Origin: JBDIBB01 sp039812685
GTDB lineage: Bacteria > Acidobacteriota > Vicinamibacteria > Vicinamibacterales > JAFNAJ01
Direction: 5' to 3'
DNA: 15,434 nt
Assembly (NCBI GenBank): GCA_039812685.1
Contig: JBDIBB010000096.1
Coordinates: forward strand, 1 to 15,434
The notes beneath the pieces are model-generated. The model was not told the DNA's origin, did not search any database, and worked only from the letters and a program-made list of their open reading frames with translations. Positions 1-7,589 of this stretch are shown in pieces; within the stretch, counting starts at the first letter, position 1; each line of letters begins with the position of its first letter. A program made the translations under genes and the position numbers.

Positions 1-73
1 TCCCGTGGTCGATGTGCCCAATCGTCCCCACGTTCACGTGCGGTTTCGACCGATCGAATTTTTCCTTCGCCAT
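1..73 (-). CDS. tuf: Elongation factor Tu, N-terminal 24 residues (partial)
   Basis: EF-Tu is the GTPase that delivers aminoacyl-tRNA to the ribosome. The reverse complement begins ATG at 73 and reads [20 protein letters not shown] followed by IDHG. That is the standard EF-Tu N-terminus running into the P-loop (GHIDHGKT), which is cut off by the window edge. The gene lies 124 bp downstream of four tRNA genes on the same strand, as tufB does in E. coli, so it is probably co-transcribed with them. A purine-rich GGAGCGAGAG stretch lies upstream of the ATG but is rather far from it. The call rests on only 24 residues, but these are highly diagnostic. Confidence 0.95.
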
Positions 74-197
74 GACGCTGTGCTCTCGCTCCGATGAAGA
101 TCGCGCTGTTGATCCGACTGACCGTTCGCCCTCGCCGGCGGCTGGCGATGCCGCCGCCGATCCACTCCGCCGCCCCTCGTGCGCCGCAGGCGCAGGC

Positions 198-273
<76 letters not shown>

Positions 274-337
274 CTTCGTTCCCGCACGCCGACGCCGCGC
301 CCCGGCCCCGCCACGGCGACCGCCGGCAGGCGAAGGC

Positions 338-412
338 TGGAGCGGGAGACGGGAATCGAACCCGCGACCAACAGCTTGGAAGGCTGAGACTCTACCACTG
401 AGTTACTCCCGC
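338..412 (-). tRNA. glyT: tRNA-Gly (anticodon TCC)
   Basis: This is a 75-nt tRNA with encoded CCA (338-340). The acceptor stem is GCGGGAG/CTCCCGC, the anticodon loop is CTTCCAA (anticodon TCC), and the T arm carries GGTTCGATTCC. The anticodon stem reads TCAGC/GCTGT, so its outermost pair is a T-T mismatch, a small oddity in an otherwise canonical gene. It lies 64 bp upstream of tRNA-Thr(GGT). Confidence 0.96.
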
Positions 413-600
413 CTGCCTTCGCGCGCCCGCCCAGGCCAGGGCACCGGGCCGCGCCATCACCCCGGCCGAAGGCCGGCGCCTGGCGCAAGCCTGTCAGTAT
501 CTCACGACCGGGCAATCCCGATCCAGCCACCCCGGCTTCGGGTTGGTGCGGCGCGCTCGCCGCCCCGGTTCAACCGGAGGCGCCGGCGGCCATGCGTTGC

Positions 601-687
601 TGGTGGCGAGGGGAGGATTCGAACCTCCGAAGGCCGAAGGCCGACAGATTTACAGTCTGCTGCGTTTGACCGCTCCGCAACCTCGCC
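601..687 (-). tRNA. tyrU: tRNA-Tyr (anticodon GTA)
   Basis: This is an 87-nt class II tRNA with encoded CCA (601-603). The acceptor stem is GGCGAGG/CCTCGCC, the anticodon loop is CTGTAAA (GTA), and a long variable arm of GGCC/TTC units follows, as expected for bacterial tRNA-Tyr. The T arm carries GGTTCGAATCC. It is separated from tRNA-Gly by a 188-bp spacer, the longest in the cluster. Confidence 0.96.
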
Positions 688-776
688 ACACCGCCCGTAC
701 CGCTTCGCGCTGCGCGTTCCGGGCAATCCTTCACGCCGATCCCGCCGCCGCGGGCCCGGCCGATTCTCTTGTCTCA

Positions 777-853
777 TGGAGCTGGCGAAGGGATTCGAAC
801 CCCCGACCGGCTGATTACAAATCAGCTGCTCTACCAGGCTGAGCTACGCCAGC
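777..853 (-). tRNA. thrU: tRNA-Thr (anticodon TGT)
   Basis: This is a 77-nt tRNA with encoded CCA (777-779). The acceptor stem is GCTGGCG with its complement CGCCAGC, the anticodon stem is GCTGA/TCAGC around the loop TTTGTAA (anticodon TGT), and the T arm carries GGTTCGAATCC. It is the first gene of the tRNA-tuf unit and starts about 15 nt after a candidate -10 box. With tRNA-Thr(GGT) it covers most threonine codons. Confidence 0.96.
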
Positions 854-868
854 CAGACAAAACGTTAT

Positions 869-898
869 TTTTTAGCACAACGCGTGCCACCGACACAA
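869..898 (-). promoter_or_regulatory. Candidate promoter of the tRNA-tuf operon
   Basis: On the minus strand there is a -35-like TTGTGT (893-898), an 18-bp spacer, and a -10-like TAAAAA (869-874). They lie in a short AT-rich island within GC-rich DNA between the rlmB stop and the first tRNA. The first tRNA nucleotide (853) lies 15 nt beyond the -10, which would give a short leader. Both hexamers are imperfect, so this is an inference from position and composition. Confidence 0.5.
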
Positions 899-938
899 CC
901 AGATTCTCGATGCCGTGGCCGCGTCCGCCTCGTCGCCC

Positions 939-1745
939 TCAGCGGCCACCGGCAGGCGCGCGGGTCTCGCGGGCCCGCCGCTGGCGGAGCGCCTCGAACA
1001 GCACCACGCCAGCCGCCACCGACACGTTCAGGCTCGACACGCGTCCGCGCAACGGGATGCGAACCAGCCAGTCGCAGTGTTGGCGCACCAGCCGCCGCAG
1101 GCCCGTGCCTTCGGCGCCGAGCACCAGCGCGGTGGGCACCGTCAGATCCACCCGGTCGTAGTCGTGGCCGGCATCGCCAGCGAGTCCCACGACCCAGACG
1201 CCGGCGGCCTTCAAGGCCTCGAGGGCGCGAGAGAGGTTGACGACGTCCGCGATGCGGAGGTGGGCCACGGCGCCCGCCGACGCCTTGGCCGTCGTGCCGG
1301 TCAACGGCGCGGCCCGCCGCGTCTGGCGGATGACCCCGCTGGCGCCCGCGGCCTCGGCCGACCGCAGGATCGCGCCCACGTTGTGCGGATCCTCGACGCC
1401 GTCGAGCACCACGAGCAGCGGCACGCCCGCGGCTCCCGACACGAGTGTCTCGGGCGTCCACGTCGTGACGGCGGCCGACATCACGACGGCCGCCACTCCC
1501 TGGTGCACGCCTCCCCGCGCCAGCCGGTCGAGCGCAGCCGCGTCCACGATCTCCACGGCCACGCCGCGCGCACGCGCCTCTCGCGCCACCTCGGCCAGCC
1601 GCGGATTCGACGCCGACAGCATCGCATCGAGGCCGGCGCCCTGCTGCCTCGCTCGTGACGCGACGCCCTTGGGCGCCATCACGACGCGCGAGACCTGTCC
1701 CGCGCGCAGCGCCTCGATCACCGGGTTCATGCCGTAGACGGTCAC
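939..1745 (-). CDS. rlmB: SpoU/TrmH-family 23S rRNA (guanosine-2'-O)-methyltransferase RlmB
   Basis: The 268-residue product matches the SPOUT-class RNA 2'-O-ribose methyltransferases. E. coli RlmB methylates G2251 in the 23S rRNA peptidyl-transferase region using SAM. The N-terminal substrate-binding part opens with YGMNPVIEAL (residues 4-13), and HQGVAA is at 81-86. Trefoil-knot motif 1 is DPHNVGAILRSA (119-130, Asn122 and Arg128), motif 2 is LVLGAEGTGL (207-216), and motif 3 is IPLRGRVSSLNVSVAAGV (230-247, Asn240). A GTG start at 1745 is chosen because GGGAG lies about 9 nt before it and the family N-terminus fits; the frame is open further upstream only because it overlaps gltX. It begins 28 bp after the gltX stop, so the two are probably one operon. 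The paralogue TrmH/TrmL is a less likely identity given the HQGV motif and the length. Confidence 0.92.
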   Translation of the reverse strand: MTVYGMNPVIEALRAGQVSRVVMAPKGVASRARQQGAGLDAMLSASNPRLAEVAREARARGVAVEIVDAAALDRLARGGVHQGVAAVVMSAAVTTWTPETLVSGAAGVPLLVVLDGVEDPHNVGAILRSAEAAGASGVIRQTRRAAPLTGTTAKASAGAVAHLRIADVVNLSRALEALKAAGVWVVGLAGDAGHDYDRVDLTVPTALVLGAEGTGLRRLVRQHCDWLVRIPLRGRVSSLNVSVAAGVVLFEALRQRRARETRAPAGGR

Positions 1746-1773
1746 CGCGGGCTCCCACGGGTCGCGCGCGCCG

Positions 1774-3270
1774 TCACAGCAGCGCCGCCACGCGCGCCGC
1801 CCGCTCGCGGCACGCGGGAATCGGCGCGAGGCCCGCGCCTGCCGGCAGCGCCGCGCCGCGATCGATGGCCGGCACCGCGATGTCGAGCTCCATCCCGCTC
1901 CCCTCGCCGGTGAGCGCCACGCGAATCGGGTGCAGCAGCGCCCGACCCTTCTGTCCCGTCCGCTGCCGCACGCGGGCCGCGACGTCGCGGAACGCCTCGC
2001 GATCCACGAGAGCGGGCCGTTCGCCCAGCTCCTCGGCGAGGACGGCCACCACCTCACGCGCGCCGGGTTCCGCGAGCTCGCGCCGGAGACCGGCGTCGGC
2101 GAGCGTGCGGCCGGCGTCGAACGCGAAGAGGAACGACAGCCGCGCGGGAATCTCCGCGAGGCTGTCGACGGAACCCGCCGCGGCCGGCAGCACGGTTGCG
2201 AGATAGGCGGCCCCGGCCTCACCGAGCGTGCCGCGCAGCCAGCCGATCTTCGCGAAGCAGGGTGCGGCCAGCGTCACGAGCCGCATGGGCTCGCAGGCCT
2301 TCAGGTAGTGACGGTTCGCCCACGCCAGCTTTCCGGGATCGAAGACCGCCGCGCTCCTGCCGACGTCCTCCAGGCGGAACCGCTGCGCCAGTTCCTCGAC
2401 GGGCAGCAACTCGTCGGTGCCTCCCGGCGACCACCCGAGCAGCGCCAGATAGTTCACGAGGGCCTCGGGCAGGATGCCGCGCTCGCGGAACTCCCGCACC
2501 GACGTCGCGCCGTGCCTCTTCGAGAGCGGCGCGTGATCGGGGCCCATCACCAGCGCGAGGTGCGCGAAGACGGGCGGCCTCCAGCCAAGCGCCTCGTAGA
2601 TCAGCAGTTGCCGCGGCGTGTTCGACACATGGTCCTCGCCGCGAATCACGTGCGTGATCGCCATCAGCCCATCGTCGATCACCACGGCGAAGTTGTAGGC
2701 GGGCATGCCGTCGGATCGCAGGATCACCGGGTCGCCGATCACCTCGCGCGAGAAGCTCACGCGGCCGCGCACGACATCATCGAAGGTGACCTCGGGCCCC
2801 GCGCCCACGCGGAACCGCACCGCCGCGCGCTCGCCCCCGGCGATGCGCCGCCGCGCGGTGTCGGGCGACAGGTCGCGGCACCGGCCCACGTACTTCGGCG
2901 GCCGGCCGGCCGCGATCGCGTCGCGACGGTCCTGCTCCAGCTGGTCCGGCGGACAGAAGCAGGGATACGCGTGCCCGCGCGACAGCAGGTCGTCGCCGTG
3001 GCGGCGGTAGATGTCGAGCCGCTCCGACTGCCGATACGGTCCATGCGGGCCGCCCACCTCGGGACCTTCGTCCCATGCGAGTCCCAGCCAGCGCAGGTCG
3101 GCCAGGATCGCCGCCTCCGACTCGCGCGAGGACCGTTCGGCGTCGGTGTCCTCGATCCGCAGCACGAACCGGCCGCCCGACCCGCGTGCGAGCAGCCAGT
3201 TGAACAGCGCCGTCCGCGCGTTGCCGACGTGGAGCTGACCGGTGGGGCTGGGGGCGAATCGCAGGCGCAT
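1774..3270 (-). CDS. gltX: Glutamate--tRNA ligase (GluRS)
   Basis: This class I synthetase charges tRNA-Glu with glutamate in the cytoplasm. The 498-residue product has the normal family length. The HIGH region reads FAPSPTGQLHVGN (5-17), with HVGN as the signature. Conserved segments RIEDTD (38-43) and YNFAVVIDD (192-200) with THVIRGEDH (206-214) follow, and the KMSKS equivalent is LSKRH (249-253). The C-terminal half is the helical anticodon-binding region. A zinc-knuckle-like segment has Cys104, Cys106 and Cys131, but the usual fourth ligand (CRH in E. coli) is CRD here, so zinc binding is uncertain. The ATG at 3270 is the natural family start, although no strong Shine-Dalgarno sequence precedes it. 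rlmB follows 28 bp downstream. Whether it is strictly discriminating or also charges tRNA-Gln cannot be judged from this window. Confidence 0.96.
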   Translation of the reverse strand: MRLRFAPSPTGQLHVGNARTALFNWLLARGSGGRFVLRIEDTDAERSSRESEAAILADLRWLGLAWDEGPEVGGPHGPYRQSERLDIYRRHGDDLLSRGHAYPCFCPPDQLEQDRRDAIAAGRPPKYVGRCRDLSPDTARRRIAGGERAAVRFRVGAGPEVTFDDVVRGRVSFSREVIGDPVILRSDGMPAYNFAVVIDDGLMAITHVIRGEDHVSNTPRQLLIYEALGWRPPVFAHLALVMGPDHAPLSKRHGATSVREFRERGILPEALVNYLALLGWSPGGTDELLPVEELAQRFRLEDVGRSAAVFDPGKLAWANRHYLKACEPMRLVTLAAPCFAKIGWLRGTLGEAGAAYLATVLPAAAGSVDSLAEIPARLSFLFAFDAGRTLADAGLRRELAEPGAREVVAVLAEELGERPALVDREAFRDVAARVRQRTGQKGRALLHPIRVALTGEGSGMELDIAVPAIDRGAALPAGAGLAPIPACRERAARVAALL

Positions 3271-3305
3271 CGTGGCAGGCGCGCCAGCCGGGGCGCGAAC
3301 TGGTG

Positions 3306-3311
3306 ATTATA
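3306..3311 (-). promoter_or_regulatory. Candidate -10 box for gltX-rlmB
   Basis: A perfect TATAAT lies on the minus strand 35 bp upstream of the gltX ATG, in DNA that is otherwise almost all G and C. It would give a leader of roughly 28 nt. No good -35 hexamer sits 16-18 bp upstream (the bases there are CAGGCG), so an activator or a weak promoter would have to be assumed. Confidence 0.5.
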
Positions 3312-3347
3312 CCCGCCGGGGCGCAAGGCGCCTGCCGCCCGCCGGGG
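3312..3347. repeat. 10-bp direct repeat in the gltX promoter region
   Basis: The decamer CCCGCCGGGG occurs at 3312-3321 and again at 3338-3347, start to start 26 bp apart. It flanks a short inverted repeat, GGCGC/GCGCC on the minus strand. The pair sits directly upstream of the gltX -10 box and downstream of the beta-barrel gene's stop. It could be a binding site, part of a terminator for the upstream gene, or chance in GC-rich DNA. Confidence 0.35.
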
Positions 3348-3352
3348 TCGGG

Positions 3353-3856
3353 TCAGCGGAACGTGTAGCCCACGCCGAACTTCAGGTCGGGGCTGTCGGC
3401 CGCGCCCACCCTCAGCTCGAAGAAGAACCCGCCGTGCTGGCGCGCCCCGAGCACGACGTTCAGCCCCCCCTGCGTCTCGCTGTCGTCACCCCGGTCGTGG
3501 CTGAACACGTTGATGGCCGGCCCGCCGCCCACGTACACCTGCCACTGCCTCCCGGCCGGCAGGTACCAGGCGAAGTCGAAGTTCAGTGCCACGACCTTCT
3601 GGTGATCGCCGACGCCAACCTCCAGGCTGGGCTGAAAGCGGAGCCGCTCCACGAGCGGCGCCGTGACGTAGTGCGCGCCGATGAAGAACTGGTCGGGATC
3701 GACGCTCATGCCGCCGCGCACGCCGGGTCCCTGCTGGGCGGCGGCCGGCGGCGCCAGGACGAGGGTCGCCGCGGTCAGCACGCACAGGATCCCGAGGCGA
3801 TTGAGGGCGGATCCGACACGACTGGGCAGATTCTGCACGGTGCCTCCCACACGCAT
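3353..3856 (-). CDS. Exported small outer-membrane beta-barrel-like protein, function unknown
   Basis: I recognise a protein class here but no named gene. The 167-residue product starts with a basic n-region, a hydrophobic core LGILCVLTAATLVLA (21-35), and a signal-peptidase site near PPAAAQ (about residue 40/41). The mature part alternates polar and hydrophobic residues with many Gly and aromatic residues (for example LNFDFAWYLP 91-100, WQVYVGGGPAINVF 105-118, FFFELRVG 144-151, LKFGVGYTFR 158-167). This is typical of small 8-strand outer-membrane barrels. The last residue is Arg rather than the usual terminal Phe. Two starts are plausible: ATG at 3856, or GTG at 3838, which has GGGAGG four bases before it; both keep the signal peptide. 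It is divergent from the SOD gene and ends 82 bp before gltX. Confidence 0.72.
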   Translation of the reverse strand: MRVGGTVQNLPSRVGSALNRLGILCVLTAATLVLAPPAAAQQGPGVRGGMSVDPDQFFIGAHYVTAPLVERLRFQPSLEVGVGDHQKVVALNFDFAWYLPAGRQWQVYVGGGPAINVFSHDRGDDSETQGGLNVVLGARQHGGFFFELRVGAADSPDLKFGVGYTFR

Positions 3857-3971
3857 GGCGTGGACACGGCCCGGGAGACCGCCCGGGCACGCACACGCCG
3901 GGGCCGTTCGCAAACTCCACGCCGGACGGCTCGCGCCCGGCGTTGCGGCGACGCTCGAGCCGCCGGCAGGC

Positions 3972-3977
3972 GATAAT
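3972..3977 (+). promoter_or_regulatory. Candidate -10 box immediately before the SOD start
   Basis: GATAAT lies 6 bp before the SOD ATG (3984). If it is used, transcription would begin at or next to the start codon, giving a leaderless mRNA. This fits the lack of a Shine-Dalgarno sequence there. The nearest TTGCGG (-35-like, 3943-3948) is 23 bp away, which is too far. It is a weak call. Confidence 0.3.
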
Positions 3978-3983
3978 GACCGG

Positions 3984-4709
<726 letters not shown>

Positions 4710-4756
4710 CCGACCGCGGCGCGCGGAGGCGGCCGTCGTCCCGGCGGGCGATGGGC

Positions 4757-6073
4757 TCAGGCCGTCTGGCGCCGGCGGACCGGCCGGGCCGCATGCGCGT
4801 TGCGCCGCGGCGGGGCTCCCCGGTAGAGCAGCGTGGCCACCGCGTGCACGGCGAGGGCCTCGCCGCGGCCCGTCGCGTCGACACCCTCGTTGGTCTTGCC
4901 CTTGACGCTCACCATCGACGGGTCGACGCCGAGCACGCGCGCCAGGCTCTCGCGCATCGCCTGCGCGTGGGGGCCGATCTTCGGCTGCTCGCAGATCACC
5001 ACGACGTCGACGTTGCCCACGACGTAACCGGCCTCGTGCACCCGATCCACGGCCACGCCCAGCATCATCAGGCTGTCGGCGTCCTTCCACGCGGGGTCGG
5101 TGTCTGGAAAGAGGCGGCCGATGTCGCCCAGACCGCCCGCGCCGAGAATGGCGTCGGTCACCGCATGGCTCACCGCGTCGGCATCGGAGTGCCCTGTCAG
5201 CCCGCGGTCGTGCGGGATCCAGACGCCGCCGAGCACGAGTTGCCGGCCCTGGCCGAACCGGTGCGAATCGTAGCCCATCCCCACGCGCAGCGCGGGCTGT
5301 GTCTGTGCGGTGCGGGCGCGAATCGCACCGAGCCCTTCCGACGGGACGTGGGAGGCGATCAACGGTTCACGCATCGCGGCGATGGCGGCCGCGATCGGCA
5401 GGTCGGCCGGCGTGGTCACCTTGATGTTGTGGGGATCTCCCTCGACGAGCACGACCGGGTAACCGGCCGCTTCGGCCAGCGCGGCCTCGTCGGTGGCCGC
5501 GGTGCCTTCCTTTCCGAGGGCGATGGCCGCAGCCAGGATCTCACGGCGGAACGCCTGGGGCGTCTGCGCGAGGTGAATCACCTCACGCGGGATGGTCTCG
5601 ACGATCCGCACGCTGTCGCCGTCGGGTACGCCCCGCTTCACCGTGTCCTGCGCCGGCAACGCCACGATGGCCGCGCCGTGCGCGCGCGCCGCGGACACGG
5701 TGCGCGCGATCAGATCGCCGGAGACGAACGGCCGCGCCGCGTCGTGCACCACGACGACGTCGCAGGCCTCGGGCACCGCCTCGAAGCCGGCAGCCACCGA
5801 GTCCTGCCGCCGTGCCCCGCCGGGCACGACCTGCACGTCATCCAGCAGGTCGAGCACGTCATGGGGCCGCGCCGCCACATCGCCGGGCAGCACCACGACC
5901 ACGTCCTGAACGTGCGGAGAGTCGACGAAGGCATCCACGGCACGCTGCACGAGGCTGCGGCCCCTGACTTCGAGGAACTGCTTCGGCGTGTCGCCCCCGA
6001 GCCGCGTGCCGCGCCCGCCGGCTACGACGATGGCGGCCACACGGGGCGATCCTGGCGGATGTTGATCGGTCAC
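4757..6073 (-). CDS. ispDF: Bifunctional IspD/IspF (MEP cytidylyltransferase / MEcPP synthase)
   Basis: The protein catalyses two non-consecutive steps of the MEP isoprenoid pathway: CDP-ME formation (IspD) and cyclisation to MEcPP (IspF). The 438-residue product has IspD at about 11-235: AAIVVAGGRGTRLG (13-26), TPKQF (29-33), VHDAARPF (109-116), QTPQAF (170-175), TDEAAL (194-199) and GDPHNIKVT (212-220). A linker of about 25 residues follows. IspF is at about 261-418: RVGMGYDSHRF (263-273) with metal ligands Asp269 and His271, SDADAVSHAVTDAILGA (296-312) with His303, GDIGRLFPDTD (316-326), and KTNEG..ATGRGEALA (393-408). The GTG start at 6073 has GGAG about 7 nt upstream and gives the normal IspD N-terminus. 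The basic tail of about 20 residues is unremarkable. It lies 98 bp after the B3/4 gene on the same strand and could be the last gene of that operon. Confidence 0.95.
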   Translation of the reverse strand: MTDQHPPGSPRVAAIVVAGGRGTRLGGDTPKQFLEVRGRSLVQRAVDAFVDSPHVQDVVVVLPGDVAARPHDVLDLLDDVQVVPGGARRQDSVAAGFEAVPEACDVVVVHDAARPFVSGDLIARTVSAARAHGAAIVALPAQDTVKRGVPDGDSVRIVETIPREVIHLAQTPQAFRREILAAAIALGKEGTAATDEAALAEAAGYPVVLVEGDPHNIKVTTPADLPIAAAIAAMREPLIASHVPSEGLGAIRARTAQTQPALRVGMGYDSHRFGQGRQLVLGGVWIPHDRGLTGHSDADAVSHAVTDAILGAGGLGDIGRLFPDTDPAWKDADSLMMLGVAVDRVHEAGYVVGNVDVVVICEQPKIGPHAQAMRESLARVLGVDPSMVSVKGKTNEGVDATGRGEALAVHAVATLLYRGAPPRRNAHAARPVRRRQTA

Positions 6074-6112
6074 GGTGGTCTCCGGGTTCGCAAGCGGATG
6101 CTGGGGGCCGCA

Positions 6113-6131
6113 GCCGTGCCCGCCGCACGGC
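6113..6131. other. Perfect 7-bp hairpin between the B3/4 gene and ispDF
   Basis: GCCGTGC (6113-6119) and GCACGGC (6125-6131) form a perfect inverted repeat around a 5-base loop within the 98-bp gap. No T-run follows on either strand, so it is not a standard intrinsic terminator. It may be an mRNA stability or attenuation element, or chance in GC-rich DNA. Confidence 0.3.
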
Positions 6132-6171
6132 GCCGCGCCAGAGGATCGCGCCAGGTGGCCCGCGGCCGGCC

Positions 6172-6813
6172 TCACGCCACCGCGCGCTCCACCTCGATGC
6201 CGCCGCAGTACTCTCGCACGCGCGCCGCGGTGAGGTCGAGCGCGCCTTCGACCAGGCTCGCGGGGAGCGCCCTCGGCGCGAAGATCACGAAGAGCAGCCG
6301 GCACGTCGCGAGCCTCACGCTCGTCCGCGCGGAATCCGACGTGGGGTTGCCGAACGGCCCGATCGCGTCGGCCAGCGCCAGCCGGCCGGAGAGGTGCACG
6401 GTGTCCTTGCGGATGCCGTCGTAGGCTTCGCCCTCACGGCCCACGCGCAGTGTCACCTGACCCTGCACGAGCGCGCGATCGTAGAGCCCGAACGGGAGTT
6501 GCGTTTCCACCGAGCACCAGTTGCAGAGGTCGACGGCGGTGTTCACGCGCGGCAGGCCATCACCTTTCCGCACGCGCCGCAGCAGCGCCTCCGAGGACGG
6601 CCGGGTCCTGGTCGGGTCCACGCCAAACCGCCGGTACATCGCGCGCACGGCCGCCACGACCGTCGTCAGCTCGGGCGCGTGCGGCAGGCGCGCCTCGGCC
6701 TGCCGCATCGCCTCGTCCAGGCGGGGGTCGCTCGCGGCCACGCGCACCGCATCCACCGCGAGCACGCCGGCGCGAACGTGGGGCGTGACCACCGGGTCGA
6801 GCGAGATCGTCAT
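6172..6813 (-). CDS. Stand-alone B3/4-domain protein (PheRS-beta editing-domain-like)
   Basis: The 213-residue product resembles free-standing relatives of the B3/B4 domain, the tRNA-editing region of phenylalanyl-tRNA synthetase beta that hydrolyses mischarged Tyr-tRNA-Phe. Typical features are MYRRFGVDPTRTRPSSEAL (59-77), a basic LLRRVRKGDGLPRVN (77-91), VDLCNWCSVETQLPFGLYD (94-112), and GPFGNPTSDSARTSV (152-166). None of the catalytic synthetase domains is present. The ATG at 6813 has GGGAG upstream and overlaps the stop of plsC as ATGA, which points to translational coupling. An editing or other aminoacyl-tRNA-related role is inferred from the domain alone; the substrate is unknown. Location is cytoplasmic, with no signal peptide. 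Confidence 0.8.
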   Translation of the reverse strand: MTISLDPVVTPHVRAGVLAVDAVRVAASDPRLDEAMRQAEARLPHAPELTTVVAAVRAMYRRFGVDPTRTRPSSEALLRRVRKGDGLPRVNTAVDLCNWCSVETQLPFGLYDRALVQGQVTLRVGREGEAYDGIRKDTVHLSGRLALADAIGPFGNPTSDSARTSVRLATCRLLFVIFAPRALPASLVEGALDLTAARVREYCGGIEVERAVA

Positions 6814-7589
6814 CGCGGATGTCTCCCGCCGCTGACGACCGCGGCCGCCGACTGCGCGACGCCGGCTTCGACGATCGCCTGCACGTGGTCGGCGAGCGCG
6901 CGCGCGGCCTCGGCGCCCATCGACGTGGTGGGCACCGGATCGAAGACATCCACCTCCACCTCGCCCGGACACACCATGAGCCGGCCCTTCGGCATCACGG
7001 GCCTGGTGCCGCGGATGGCCACGGGGACCACGGTGTAGCCCGACTCGATGGCCAGCCGGAAGATGCCGGTGCGAAACCGCCCGACGCGTCCGTCCGCGCT
7101 GCGCGTGCCCTCCGGAAAGACGATCAGGGAGGTACCCGTCCGCATCATCTGGCCCAGCTGCTTGAAGACCTGCGACCCGGGATTGTCGCGTCGCACCAGC
7201 ACGTGCCCCGTGCGGCGCAGGTGCCAGCCGATGAACGGAAACGAGCCGAGCGATTCCTTCGCGATGATGCGCAGCTGGAATGGGAGATACCAGAAAATCA
7301 CCGGGATGTCGTAGATGCTCTGGTGGTTGGCCACGAACAGGTAGGGGCGGTTGCGCTCGACGCGCTCCACGCCGCGCAGCGTGACGTTCACGCCGGTCGT
7401 CGCCAGGATGGCCCACGCCCAGGTCCGCGCGCAGCCGTGCGCCAGGCGCTGGGCGCCGGCAAGGCCGGCGATCAGCGACACCGTCCCGAGCACCGACGTG
7501 TAGACGCCGATGGTCGGGATCAGGAAGAAGACGGTCCGCCACCAGTGGAACGGCGGCAGGAGGGACGATCGCGCCACGCCGGGCTGCAC
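6810..7589 (-). CDS. plsC: 1-acyl-sn-glycerol-3-phosphate acyltransferase (PlsC family)
   Basis: This membrane enzyme acylates lysophosphatidic acid to phosphatidic acid, the precursor of membrane phospholipids. The 259-residue product has a hydrophobic N-terminal segment, TVFFLIPTIGVYTSVLG (19-35), as a membrane anchor. The HX4D catalytic motif is NHQSIYD (88-94; His89 and Asp94), the glycerophosphate-binding motif is VFPEGTRS (157-164), and VPVAIRGT (188-195) forms the later family block. A GTG start at 7589 directly abuts the TAG stop of the upstream PIN gene, with no strong Shine-Dalgarno sequence, so translation may depend on reinitiation. Its own stop overlaps the start of the B3/4 gene (ATGA). 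The exact acyl and acceptor specificity cannot be read from sequence. Confidence 0.93.
   Translation of the reverse strand: MQPGVARSSLLPPFHWWRTVFFLIPTIGVYTSVLGTVSLIAGLAGAQRLAHGCARTWAWAILATTGVNVTLRGVERVERNRPYLFVANHQSIYDIPVIFWYLPFQLRIIAKESLGSFPFIGWHLRRTGHVLVRRDNPGSQVFKQLGQMMRTGTSLIVFPEGTRSADGRVGRFRTGIFRLAIESGYTVVPVAIRGTRPVMPKGRLMVCPGEVEVDVFDPVPTTSMGAEAARALADHVQAIVEAGVAQSAAAVVSGGRHPR

Noticed and set aside
4710..4756. Bidirectional terminator between convergent SOD and ispDF
   Set aside because: The 47-bp gap is GC-rich, but I found no clean stem-loop followed by a T-run on either strand.
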